Positions 1 through 11,113 of a DNA stretch of 64,000 bases are shown in pieces. The notes below the pieces were generated by a model. The model saw nothing but the letters and a program-made list of their open reading frames with translations, searched no databases and had not been told where the DNA came from. A program made the translations under genes and the position numbers. This DNA is from Posidonia oceanica. Taxonomy: Eukaryota > Streptophyta > Magnoliopsida > Alismatales > Posidoniaceae. The DNA lies in NCBI GenBank assembly GCA_037176725.1, contig JAZBRS010000026.1, positions 150,733,501 through 150,797,500 on the forward strand, read 5' to 3'. Position 1 is the first letter of the stretch. The number at the start of each line of letters is the position of its first letter.

Positions 1-604
1 GGTTTTAGCGTTTGTTGTGCTGTGTGTGTGTGTGTCTTGAATGAAATTGAGGGCATTCAGGTACGGTTGGCCATCTGGTCCACACCGGGAGTGTGAGGGA
101 CTAGATTGTGTGATTTTTGGGCTTGATTTGGCAAGAGTGGCCATTTCAAGTGTGCATAATGGTTTTGAAAAGAGCATGCATATGGTTTTGAAAGGAAAAG
201 AGAAAAGATGATTTCAAAAGCATGTTTCTAGTGGTTTGCTTTGTGGGCAATGATGTATGCCCTGCTGTGGCATCCAGGAGAGATGCCTGTGTTTGTTTGC
301 TTGTGGCGTGGTTATGCCTGTTCCCTCGGCGATGATAGCTGAGTTGTTGTGTGTGTGGGTAGGGTGTGTGTTGGGTGACCTTTCATTAGTCACTCATGTG
401 TGTTTTGTTTGGTGTTTTTCAGGTGCAGGAGTAGGAGTAGGAGTTGCTGGTTTGCTAGTGCATATAGGAAGGAGTCACTTCGCCACACATCAAGGATTCT
501 GGTGAGTGAATTATTTAGTTTAATTCCAGTTAATTGTGCTGTTGATATCTGCTTAGAGTTAATTTGGAAATAGTTTAAAAAAAAAATGGATTCAGGATGT
601 TACA
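1..604 (-). repeat. Partial LTR-like end (element F) abutting broken host pol
   Basis: The host RNase H reading frame stops being recognisable exactly where the minus strand reads TGTAACATCCTGAATCC, starting at 604. TGTAACA-type starts are common for plant gypsy LTRs. I therefore infer that a further LTR, running off the left edge, interrupts the host element between RNase H and integrase. The block holds a GT-rich run near 20-35 and no coding region I can support. Only one end is visible, so neither a target duplication nor a second LTR can be checked. It could also be unrelated recombined sequence. Confidence 0.35.
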
Positions 605-1190
605 ACTGAGCTGTCACAATAGCCTCGATTAGCCTTGGGCGAACAAACAAGTTGGCCATCCATACTCTAACGGGTCCCTGAGACTGCTTCCGTGGTCTGC
701 ATTCAACCAATCCTTCCAGCAGTTGCCATTCCTTGATCATCAGACTAGCCATAGTATAGATGCGTCTGCTTAGAGCATCTGTGACCACATTAGCCTTCCT
801 TGGGTGGTAAGACAGACTAAAGTCATAATCCTTGAGGTATTCCACCCACCTCCGCTGCCTCAGGTTCATATCTTTCTGTGTGAAGATATACTTCAAACTT
901 CGATGATCTGTGAATATCTCAAACTATTCGTTATACAAATAATGCCACCAAATCTTCAATGCGAACACCACTACAGCCATCTCCAAGTCGTGTGTGGGGT
1001 AATTTTTCTCATGATCCTTTAACTGGTGGGAAGCATAGGCTATCACTCTGCCATGCTGTATCAAGACACATCCCAAGTCAGTTCCACATGCATCACTGTA
1101 GACTGTGAAACCCCCACTTCCAGAAGGTAGTGCCATGACTGGAGATGCAACCATACGAGCTTTCAACTCATTGAAGCTCTCTTCACACTA
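605..1190 (-). pseudogene. Host Ty3/gypsy (Tekay/Del-like) RNase H fragment
   Basis: The minus strand encodes a gypsy RNase H, the domain that removes the RNA strand during reverse transcription. Visible are the catalytic-Asp motif YSDACG, the block [19 protein letters not shown] and the C-terminal [20 protein letters not shown] followed by DALSRR. All are typical of the chromovirus Tekay/Del group. The frame is broken: a TAG at 1188-1190 sits where Gln is expected in the block before the domain, and a break lies between about 897 and 923. It continues the RT fragment at 1191-2099 and ends at 605 where another sequence abuts. Non-functional relic, high confidence in family. Confidence 0.85.
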
Positions 1191-2099
1191 CCAATCCCAA
1201 ACAAAAGGAATCTCCTTCCTAGTTAATCTGGTCAGTGGTGCAGCTATCTTGGAGAAATCTTGAATAAATCTCCTATAATCCTGCCAAACCTAAGAAGGTT
1301 CTAATTTTTGTCACATTCTTGTGTCTATTCCAGCTTCTCACTACCTCTACTTTGGCAGAATCCACCTTAATGCCTGCTCCTGAGATGACGTGACCAAGAA
1401 AAGTGACTTCTCCTAACCAGAACTCACATTTGGAGAACTTTACATAGAGCTGATGCTACCACAACGTCTCTAACACTGTCCTCAAGTGTATATGGTGAGT
1501 TTCCATGTTAGGAGAGTAAATCAACACATCATCCACAAACACCACCACAAACTGGTCCAAATAGTGCCTGAATACTATGTTCATCAGATCCATAAAGGCG
1601 GCCGGAGCATTAGTCAAATCGAATGACATAACCAAGAACTTGTAATGACCATACCTAGACCGAAAGGCCGTCTTAGACACATCTGATTCCCAGATCCTGA
1701 GCTGGTGAAAGCTCGATCTCAAATCAATCTTTGAAAAGATTGAAGCTCCCTACAGTTGATCAAACAGATCATCTATCCTGGGTAATGGGTACTTATTCTT
1801 TACAGTGATCTGGTTCATCATTTGGTAGTCTATGCACAATCGGAGTCAACCATCCTTCATTTTCACAAATAGGACAGGAGCACCCCAAGGTGACACACTT
1901 GGCTTGATAAATCCCTTGTCCAGTAGCTCTTCCAACAGTTTACTGAGCTCTCGTAGTTTAGCAAGTGCCATCCTATATGGAGCCTTTGAGATGGGACCAG
2001 ACCCTGGCATCAGATCAATTAGGAACTCAACTTCTCGGTGTGCGGCATACCAAGGAAGTTCTCAAGAAAGACATCAGGGTACTCGCAAACAACAGATAT
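1191..2099 (-). pseudogene. Host Ty3/gypsy (Tekay/Del-like) reverse transcriptase fragment
   Basis: The minus strand carries the reverse transcriptase core: LCIDY, the finger/palm block RSSFHQLRI, and the catalytic motif FVDDVLIYS (a YxDD variant). The thumb block follows with [20 protein letters not shown]. In-frame TAG codons at 1456-1458 and 1750-1752 stand where Gln is expected. The N-terminal part (CEYPDVF) runs directly into the left border of element A at 2099. The other half of the same element, the protease, lies at 27054-27608 on the far side of A and in the correct order for a minus-strand polyprotein. Inactive relic. Confidence 0.87.
2095..2099. repeat. Left target-site duplication of element A (GATAT)
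   Basis: GATAT lies directly before the LTR start TGTGAATATG at 2100. It is identical to the five bases after the other LTR at 27049-27053. A 5-bp duplication is the normal integrase footprint for Ty3/gypsy elements. Confidence 0.92.
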
Positions 2100-5000
2100 T
2101 GTGAATATGCCTGTCTTGGGGAGATTCGGACCAGTGAGGGCCCGGAAAAGAGAGAGGTCTTTACGGATAGCGACGTGCAGAAGGAAAACAAAAGATAAGA
2201 CAAAACAGAGTCGCCACCTAGTCTATTATCGGAAAGACGAGGAAAAACGGGGAAAGCATAGAAAACATGCAGATGAATGCAATGCTATACAAAATGATTG
2301 ACTCGTGCCAAGGACGAGGGAAAAATGGTCACTGCGGGCCAAAAAAAGGGTAAGGACTCCTATTACGTGTGGGGAAGGTGTTAAGCACCCTCGACACGCT
2401 CGAGGAATCGATCTTTCTTGGCTTATTGCTCGTATTTGCAGGATTGTCGGCAATGATTGCCTTTAATTGTAAGCCTAGGGGGCGATAGATGCTATTCCAT
2501 GCTATGAATGCTTTAATGCCTAAATGCCTGAATGGCAGGCATGGGAAATTAAACATGCAGCCTATGTGCTCAGCAGCGCTGCCTGTGTTCCGAACTGGGC
2601 GAACCCTGGTTCATGAGAACTCCAGATAGTAAGCATCACTGCCCTAAATGCAATGCAGGTGAGAAAACAAAACGCCAAGTAAAACCATGCAATGCAAGTG
2701 TACGACATGCAAAGGGGAAACAAAATAGGGACTGAAAACTATGCGATGCAAGGCGTAAAATAGAAAACAGGGGCCCGACAGCGTGCATGGGTGTCAAGGC
2801 ATGCACTGGAGGCAACAAAATGCGGAAAGCAACGAAAGCAGGTCGGGAAAACAAAGTCAAGGCGTAAAACCCGAAAGCGGCTATTAAACCACATGCTGAG
2901 ATGCTAAAACATGCTCAGGAAACAATCAAATGCAAAAAGCGAGGGTCAAATCGAAAACCACTCAAGCAAACAAGCTACAGAAAACATAAACTGTTGGATG
3001 CTAGAAACCACGTGTCCAACGTTGGACGTTGGAAACCACACGTCCAACATAGAGAGCTTAAAAACCTGCAAGAAGCATGCATGCATATTTGATAAGAAAA
3101 GGGATTTGATGCGGAGAGAAAGCCATGGACAATTGGAGCAAGCCAGATGATTAAGGCAATATTGATTAATGCATAAAAAACAGGGGGCAAGCAAGGAATC
3201 TGAAAATTACAGACTCACTGTGTTAGATGCTGGATGCAACCACGGCTAACGTAAGGCGCAGTGATCCCAGTGTCCAACACAGAGAGGCAGGCACACTGAA
3301 CTGCAAAGGAACTGAACCCATGAATCACTTAAACATGCAATCGAATCACTGGAAATAGGCAGTCACTTGGCATGCACACATGGATTGAATAAATACCTTA
3401 AGTAAAAGCAAGATCTGAGCCTTAAAGTGCAAACAAGCAAGCAGGGGTGTAGGACGCTGGAGACCATTGCGTCCAACGTAGGACACAGGAAACCAGGCAT
3501 CCTACACAGAGAGATGAACACCCAATTAAAACCAACATATAACATGATAGAAAGCCTTGTAAACTTGCATGCAGTTGCTAGAAGACCCAATCATAACCAC
3601 ATATGCATGAATCAAGCAAACACAAGGAATAAGAGCATTATTCAAGCATTAAGGCACAAGCATGCAAGCAAGGGTGTAGGACGTGGGAAACCCAGTGTCC
3701 AACGTTGGAGGCTGGAAACCACGCGTCTTACACCGAGAGGCAAGCACACTAAATTGCAAGGAGAAGTAAGCTCATGGATCACTTAAACATGCATTCAATC
3801 CACTGAAAATAAGCAAACATGCAAGGATCAGACAAGTATCTCAAGTAAAAGCAAGATCTGATCATTAAGATGCAGGCAGGCAAGCATGGGGTGTAGGGCC
3901 TTGGAAACCATGCGTCCAACGTAGGACGCAGGAAACCACGCGTCTTACACCCAGGAAAGATGGCAAGGCATTCAGAAACATGAAATGTAAATCTAAGCCA
4001 AGAACAAAACTAGGCATACATAACATGGCATCTGGAAGCATGGAGGAAGGCATGCAACAAGAACCTACAGATAATATCATTCAAACCATAGCAATATGGA
4101 AACAAAATAAAAGAAAATAAATAAAATGACCTGCAGGGTGTTGGACGCTGCCTCAACGCGCGTCCAACATTGGACGCTGCCTCAGGGCACATCCAACGTT
4201 GGACGCACCAGGTTGTGCGTCCAACAGGTCGGGATCTTTCCCAGCCATGATCAGTGGCCAAATCGACCAAAAATCTCAAACCAACTAGCTAGGAAGCTAG
4301 AGTGAGTGACGACAAGCATGTCCATATGCTCGGCACTAGAAATGGGTGGGTGGATTGCTCCACCCACCTCCTCCTCGCAGTTGGTGGCCGAGGCTTTTCC
4401 GGCCAACAAAGGGGGTGTGTGTGCGTGCAAACTGGCCTAACACACTACTACAAACACATGCAAGCTAAGGGTGAAGAGAAATGCACCTGAACATGGCTGG
4501 AAGGTGATGTCTGCAGTTGGCCGGAGGTGAGGAAGAAGGTGGCAGCTGAACTCCGTCGAGCTCCTGGGACGCATGGGAAGGCCCGGAGAGGTGGCTCAAG
4601 GTTGGGGAGCACTCGTGGGAGTTCACTCAAGGCTCTGGAAGCTGCGAATTCTCAGGAGAATGAGTGTGGTGAGGTCTGGAACGATGGGTTCTCTCTTGTT
4701 TTGTTGGGTTGATCTACAGCAATGGTAGGCGTTGGCAGGGCTTGGCAGGGCTTGTGGAGAGTGGGGTGGCCACGAGGGATGTCAGGCGAGAAAGTGTGGT
4801 GTGTTAGGAGGTTGCCGAAGTTGTCGAGGTGGTAGGGTGGAGGCGGCCACGGCAGTGAGAGGTGGTGAGAGAGGGAAGTCCGTCGGGGGAGAGGAGACAC
4901 GGTGGCAGGCCGAGTAAGTGGCCTTGGTGCATAGTGGGTGGCCGGGAGCGGTGAGGGGACGCAGTAGTAAGTGGGAAAGGACGGCGGAGGGGACAGGAGC

Positions 5001-5348
5001 GGTGAGCTAGAGATGGTGGAGCAGGTTGCAGTCCTCAACTCGTTGGACGCTGGCACAGACGCGTCCAACGTTGGATGCCAGTGCAGAGCACGTCCAACGT
5101 TGGACGCTGGCAAAGGCAGTGTACAACGAGTCCAGGAGGTTAAATGGTTGTTTTTTGGGTGTTTTGGCTTAGGTTAGGTGTGGGCCAAGGCATAGGAAGG
5201 CTTAGGTGAAGTTTTGGGATGGTTTAGCTGAGGTTTAGGAAGGTTTTAGGGCTTGGTGAGGTTTCAGGGGAGATTGGCTATCCCAAGGTCCGAGCGAGCT
5301 TGCAGGAGGATCCACCATCATCTAGGCTATCAAAATGGGGTGTCTACA
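2100..5348 (-). repeat. 3' LTR of element A
   Basis: The plus strand reads TGTGAATATG at 2100 and ends GGGGTGTCTACA at 5348, so the ends are TG...CA. It matches 23826-27048 over its full length. In about 230 bases compared by eye, roughly one in ten differs, mostly transitions. Internal features on the plus strand are a PBS-like GAGTCGCCACC at 2208-2218 and the family block from about 2350 to 2420 (GGTAAGGACTCC, then CGATCTTTCTTGG). Palindromic GTTGGACGC/GCGTCCAAC cassettes start near 2992, 3220, 3447, 3674, 3891, 4138 and 5039. A GC-rich segment (about 4500-5120) is bounded by a donor-like CAG|GTGCAT near 4488. C-rich ORFs inside it are not supported as genes. Confidence 0.93.
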
Positions 5349-5364
5349 GATGCCCCTCCTTGAG
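5349..5364 (-). promoter_or_regulatory. Polypurine tract of element A
   Basis: On the minus strand CTCAAGGAGGGGCATC ends directly at the LTR start TGTAGACACCCC. This is the expected site for plus-strand priming. The same tract, with small changes, flanks the LTRs of B (38429), C (53170) and D (55758). Confidence 0.8.
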
Positions 5365-5998
5365 CGAGGTCAAGGGAACTGAGGCCACTACTCAGGGCTG
5401 ACTAGACACCCCTCCTGACGCCGGTAGGAGCGCAAATGTTGCTGTAGGCTTGAGTCACTTATCCGACGGATACACCGAAAATCATGACCCGTCGCCGCAT
5501 TGCGAATGCAAATGCAAATGCAGATGCAGTGCAATGCAATGAGATGCAGCAATGCTGATGCTAAAGTAAAACTTATACTGATGTTTGCCACGTTGAACTC
5601 CATGGGGGAGATGCGGGTGATGCATGCAATGCAGATGATTATGAGTTGCATGTAATATTGATGTCGCTATCTAGCATGCGATGTCGATGCAATGGATTGT
5701 GAGTTGATGGACTCATCACCGGATAGTTTGGGTTATCGGCCAAAGGAGTTAACGGACACGTCACCAGATAGTTAGGGTTATCGACCCAAAGAAAGAACGC
5801 CAGATAGGGTGATGGGTGTCATTCGGGTAGCTAGGACTACCAAACCAAAGGAGATATCGAGGGCAGCAAAAATAAGATGCCCCTGGTATCAGGGGGATGA
5901 TACCAGGGGATAGCCAAAGCACCCTTGGCATTGAAAGAGGAGTTGGACAGTTATGACGGGTGTCAAACAAGCAGTTTGGGCTGCCAGCCTAGAGGGAA
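5365..5998 (-). other. Element A 3' untranslated head: conserved tail block and repeat modules
   Basis: This non-coding stretch matches B (38445-38600) and C (53186-53340) closely in its first 150 bases. It contains GACACCCCTCCTGACGC, GAGTCACTTA and a block ending ATCATGACCCG. It is followed by a simple-repeat patch of GCAAATGCAAATGCAGATGC type (about 5505-5550). Then come modules of the form CCGGATAGTTTGGGTTATCGG (with the last few varying) and CAGTTTGGGCTGCCAGCC. A strong hairpin lies at 5880-5909. ORFs here are short and shadow-like. Confidence 0.75.
5880..5909. repeat. 12-bp-stem hairpin flanking the satellite array, left copy
   Basis: CCCCTGGTATCA (5880-5891) and TGATACCAGGGG (5898-5909) form a perfect 12-bp stem with a 6-base loop. 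Related copies are at 10612-10639, 39530-39559, 39681-39709 and 41583-41610, on both sides of the arrays in A and B. The function is unknown. Terminator, packaging and dimerisation roles are all possible. Confidence 0.8.
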
Positions 5999-7790
5999 AG
6001 ACTTGTCCTCGGCCAAGGAAGCAAGCGGGTGAGACTCCGAAGAGGCACACAACAGAAAAGGCTCATCCTCAAAGCAAGGAAGCGAGCAGATGTGACTTCG
6101 AAAAGGCGCGCAAAGGGCTCATCCTCAAAGAAAGGAAACAAACAGACGTGACTTGAAAAGGCACGCAAAGGGCTTGTCCTCAAAGCATGGAAACAAGTAG
6201 ATGTCAATTCAAAAAGGCACGCAAAGGGCTTGTCCTCAAAGCAAGGAAACAAGCAGACGTGACTTCGAAAAGACACGCAAAGGGACTTGTCCTCAAAGCA
6301 AGGAAACAAGCAGACGTGACTTCGAAAAGGCACGCAAACGGCTTGTCCTCAAAGCAAGAAAGCAAGCAGACGTGACTTCGAAAGGGCACGCAAAACGGGG
6401 AGACTTGTCCTCAAATCAAGGAAACAAGCAGACGTGTCTTCGAAAAGGCAAGCAAAGGGGCTTGTCCTCAAAGTAAGGAAACAAGCAGACGTGTCTTTGA
6501 AAAGGCACGCAAAGGGGCCTATCCTCAAAGCAAGGAAACAAGAAGACGTAACTTCGAAAAGGCACGCAAAGGGGCTTGTCCTCAAAGCAAGGAAGCAAGC
6601 AGACGTGTCTTCGAAAAAGCACGCATAGGGGCTTGTCCTCAAAGCAAGGAAGCAAGCAGACGTGTCTTTGAAAAGGCAAGCAAAGAAGCTTGTCCTCAAA
6701 AGCAAGGAAGCAAGCAGACGTGTCTACGAAAAGGCATGCAAAGGGGCTTGTCCTCAAAGCAAGGAAACAAGAAGACGTGACTTCGAAAAGGCACGTAAAG
6801 CGGGAAGACTTGTCCTTAAATCAAGAAAGCAAGTAGACGTGACTTCGAAAAGGCACGCAAAGCAGGAAGACTTGTCCTCAAATGAAGGAAACAAGCAGAT
6901 GTGACTTCGAAAAGGCACGCAAAGGGGCTTGTCCTCAAATGAAGGAAACAAGCAGACGTGACTTCGAAAAAGCACGCAAAGGGGCTTGTCCTCAAAGCAA
7001 GGAAACAAGCAGATGTGGCTTCGAAAAGGCACGCAAAGCGGGAAGACTTGTCCTCAAAGCAAGGAAACAAGCAGACGTGACTTCCAAAAGGCACGCAAAG
7101 GGGCTTGTCCTCAAAGCAAGGAAGCATGCAGACATGTCTTCGAAAAGGCACGCAAAGGGGCTTGTCCTCAAAGCAAGGAAACAAGCAGTTGTGACATCGA
7201 AAAGGCAAGCAAAGGGGCTTGTCCTCAAAGCAAGGAAACAAGCAGACGTGACTTCTAAATGGAACGCAAAGGGGCTTGTCCTCAAAGCAAGGACACAAGT
7301 AGACGTGACTTCGAAAAGGCACGCAAAGCAGGAAGACTTGTCCTCAAATCAAGGAAGCAAGCAGACGTGACTTGGAAAAGGCACGCAAAAGCGGGAAGAC
7401 TTGTCCTCAAATCAAGGAACAAGCAGACGTGACTTCGAAAAGGCACGCAAAGCGGGAAGACTTGTCCTCAAAGCAAGGAAACAAGCAGACGTGACATTGA
7501 AAAGGCATGTAAAGGGGCTTGTCCTCAAAGCAAGGAAGCAAGCAGACGTGTCTTCAAAAAGGCACACAAAAAGGCTTGTCCTCAAAGCAAGGAAGCAAGC
7601 AGACGTGTCTTCGAAAAGGCACACAAAGGGACTTGTCCTCAAAGCAAGGAAGCAAGCAAACGTGACTTCGAAAAGGCACGTAAAGGGGCTTGTCCTCAAA
7701 GTAAAGAAACAAGCAGACGTGACTTCGAAAAGACACGGAAAGGGGGTTGTCCTCAAAGCAAGGAAACAAGTAGATGTGACTTCAAAACGG
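5999..7790. repeat. 57-bp tandem array in element A 3' region
   Basis: About thirty copies of a unit beginning CTTGTCCTCAAAGCAAGGAA and continuing with GCAGACGTGACTTCGAAAAG and GCACGCAAAGGGG. Spacing is exactly 57 bases in clean stretches, for example starts at 7104, 7161 and 7218. Some units carry a 5-bp longer junction (AAAGCGGGAAGA). Because 57 is divisible by three, open frames of 100-170 codons appear on both strands, and these are by-products of the period. The first unit (about 6004-6055) differs and resembles the units of elements B and C. Confidence 0.95.
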
Positions 7791-10560
7791 CACACAAAAC
7801 GGGAAGACTTGTCCTCAAATCAAGGAAGCAAGCAGACATGACTTCGAAAAGGCACGCAAAGCAGGAAGACTTGTCCTCAAATCAAGGAAGTAAGCAGACG
7901 TGACTTTGAAAAGGCATGCAAAGCGGGAAGACTTGTCCTCAAATCAAGGAAGCAAGTAGACGTGACTTCGAAAAGGCTCGCAAAGCGGGAAGACTTGTCC
8001 TCAAATCAAGGAAGTAAGCAAACGTGACTTCGAAAAGGCACGCAAAGCGGGAAGACTTGTCCTCAAATCAAGGAAGCAAGCAGACATGACTTCGAAAAGG
8101 CACGCAAAGCAGGAAGACTTGTCCTCAAATCAAGGAAGTAAGCAGACGTGACTTTGAAAAGGCATGCAAAGCGGGAAGACTTGTCCTCAAATCAAGGAAG
8201 CAAGCAGACGTGACTTTGAAAAGTCACGCAGAGCAGGAAGACTTGTCCTCAAATCAAGGAAGCAAGCAGACGTGACTTCAAAAAGGCACGCAAAGTGGGA
8301 AGACTTGTCCTCAAATCAAGGAAGCAAGCAGACGTGACTTCGAAAAGGCACACAAAGCGGGAAGACTTGTCCTCAAATCAAGGAAGCAAGCAGACGTGAC
8401 TTCGAAAGGCACGCAAAGCGGGAAGACTTGTCCTCAAATCAAAGAAGCAAGCAGACGTGATTTTGAAAAGGCACGCAAAGTGGGAAGACTTGTCCTCAAA
8501 TCAAGGAAGCAAGCAGACGTGACTTCGAAAAGGCATGCAAAGCGGGATGACTTGTCCTCAAATCAAGGAAGCAAGCAGACGTGACTTCGAAAAGGCACGC
8601 AAAGTGGGAAGACTTGTCCTCAAATCAAGGAAGCAAGCAGACGTGTCTTCGAAAAGGCATGCAAAGCGGGAAGACTTGTCCTCAAATCAAGGAAGCAAGC
8701 AGACGTGACTTCAAAAAGGCACGCAAAGTGGGAAGACTTGTCCACAAATCAAGGAAGCAAGCAGACGTGACTTCGAAAAGGCATGCAAAGCGGGATGACT
8801 TGTCCTCAAATCTAGGAAGTAAGCAAACGTGACTTCGAAAAGGCACGCAAAGCAGGAAGACTTGTCCTCAAATAAAGGAAGCAAGCAGACGTGACTTCGA
8901 AAAGTCACGCAAAGCGAGAAGACTTGTCCTCAAATCAAGGAAGCAAGCAGACGTGACTTCGAAAAGTCACGCAAAGCAAGAAGACTTGTCCTCAAATCAA
9001 GGAAGCAAGCAGATGTGACTTCAAAAAGGCATGCAAAGCGAGAAGAATTGTCCTCAAATCAAGGAAGCAAGTAGACGTGACTTCGAAAAGGCACGCAAAG
9101 CGGGAAGACTTGTCCTCAAATCAAGGAAGCAAGCAGACGTGACTTCGAAAAGGCACGCAAAGTGGGAAGACTTGTCCACAAATCAAGGAAGCAAGCAGAC
9201 GTGACTTCGAAAATGCATGCAAAGTGGGATGACTTGTCCTCAAATCTAGGAAGTAAGCAAACGTGACTTCGAAAAGGCACGCAAAGCGGGAAGACTTGTC
9301 CTCAAATCAAGGAAGCAAGTAGACGTGACTTCGAAAAGGCATGCAAAGCAGGATGACTTGTCCTCAATTCAAGGAAGTAAGCAGACGTGACTTCGAAAAG
9401 GCACGCAAAGTGGGAAGACTTGTCCTCAAATCAAGGAAGGAAGCAGACGTGACTTCGAAAAGGCACGCAAAGCGGGAAGACTTGTCCTCAAATCAAGGAA
9501 GCAAGCAGACGTGACTTCGAAAAGGCACGCAAAGTGGGAAGACTTGTCCTCAAATCAAGGAAGCAAGCAGACGTGACTTCGAAAAGGCATGCAAAGCGGG
9601 ATGACTTGTCCTCAAATCAAGGAAGTAAGCAAACGTGACTTCGAAAAGGCACGCAAAGCGGGAAGACTTGTCCTCAAATAAAGGAAGCAAGCAGACGTGA
9701 CTTCGAAAAGTCACGCAAAGCAAGAAGACTTGTCCTCAAATCAAGGAAGCAAGCAGACGTGACTTCAAAAAGTCACGCAAAGCAGGAAGACTTGTCCTCA
9801 AATCAAGGAAGCAAGCAGACGTGACTTCAAAAAGGCATGCAAAGCGGGAAGACTTGTCCTCAAATCAAGGAAGCAAGCAGACGTGACTTCGAAAAGGCAC
9901 GCAATGCGGGAAGACTTGTCCTCAAATCAAGGAAGCAAGCAGACGTGACTTCGAAAAGGCACGCAAAGTGGGAAGACTTGTCCTCAAATCAAGGAAGCAA
10001 GCAGACGTGACTTCGAAAAGGCATGCAAAGCGGGATGACTTGTCCTCAAATCAAGGAAGTAAGCAAACGTGACTTCGAAAAGGCACGCAAAGCGGGAAGA
10101 CTTGTCCTCAAATCAAGGAAGCAAGCAGACGTGACTTCGAAAAGTCACGCAAAGCGGAAAGACTTGTCCTCAAATCAAGGAAGCAAGCAGACGTGACTTC
10201 GAAAAGTCACGCAAAGCGAGAAGACTTGTCCTCAAATCAAGGAAGCAAGCAGACGTGACTTCGAAAAGTCACGCAAAGCAAGAAGACTTGTCCTCAAATC
10301 AAGGAAGCAAGCAGACGTGACTTCAAAAAGGCATGCAAAGCGGGAAGACTTGTCTTCAAATCAAGGAAGCAAGCAGACGTGACTTCGAAAAGGCACGCAA
10401 AGCGGGAAGACTTGTCCTCAAATCATGGAAAAAAGCAGACGTGACTTCGAAAAGGCACGCAAAGCGGGAAGACTTGTCCTCAAATCAAGGAAGCAAGCAG
10501 ACGTGGCTTCGAAAAGGCACGTAAAGCGGGAAGATTTGTCCTCAAATCAAGGAAGCAAGC
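7791..10560. repeat. 62-bp tandem array in element A 3' region
   Basis: About forty-five near-identical copies of the longer unit, which has the AAAGCGGGAAGACTTGTCC junction and AAATCAAGG instead of AAAGCAAGG. Starts at 9481 and 9543 give a 62-base period. Variant positions recur in blocks, for example AAGTCACGC versus AAGGCACGC, or GCGGGATGAC. This suggests expansion by multi-unit segments. Because 62 is not a multiple of three, long ORFs fade out here. Tandem arrays in the 3' UTR of Tat/Ogre elements are a known source of plant satellite DNA. Confidence 0.95.
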
Positions 10561-11113
10561 AGATTGACAAACCGACAGAAAGAGAGTGACACCATAGGGC
10601 AGTAAAAGATGCCCCTAGTATCAGGGATGATACCAGGGGACAACCGAAGCACCCTTGGCATCGAGTAGCGATAGACATAGACAAAACTGACACGTTTGTC
10701 AAACAAGTAGTTAGGGCTACCCGCCCGACGAAGATCCGGTCGGGAGCGCTCGGTGGCTTTGCTCGACTTGACGGCATTGATCTGCAGAGATTCTGGCATC
10801 CAGACAGAAGGCAGGGTTTTCTTGCGGCCTTCCTTGGCACTGAGAGTGTTGACAGTTGCTTCTGTACTTGCAAGCTGTTAGGATCTGATAGTGCCCTCCT
10901 CATGGCTCTGAGGTGTATGATGCGCGAATTGAAGTAGTATGCTGAAGATATGATGGTGAGACCATGCATGCATCATGTTATGGAAAGCAAACCATACACA
11001 TAAGCAAATGGCACAATGCATCCTTGCATTAATAAAGTCTTGGTTACATGCCTGTAGCAGGCTGAACAATGTATAGCAAGACTCAAAATGGGACATGGAG
11101 TCACACAAACGCC
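10561..11113 (-). other. Element A spacer between array and PMD-like ORF
   Basis: This holds the right-hand bracket hairpin at 10612-10639 (CCCCTAGTATCA with TGATACCAGGGG, one mismatch) and a CAAGTAGTTAGGGCTACCCGCC module near 10700. The rest is AT-moderate sequence with no coding region I can support. Short minus-strand frames (10547-10969) have no recognised domain. Confidence 0.6.

Noticed and set aside
6816..7841. Open frames of 90-168 codons on both strands, rich in Lys/Arg/Ser or Phe/Cys/Leu
   Set aside because: They follow from the 57-bp period, a multiple of three. Frames exist on both strands, repeat every 19 residues and vanish where the period becomes 62.
5999..10560. CRISPR-like array of direct repeats
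   Set aside because: Units are contiguous with no unique spacers, lie in a plant retrotransposon 3' region, and no cas genes exist.
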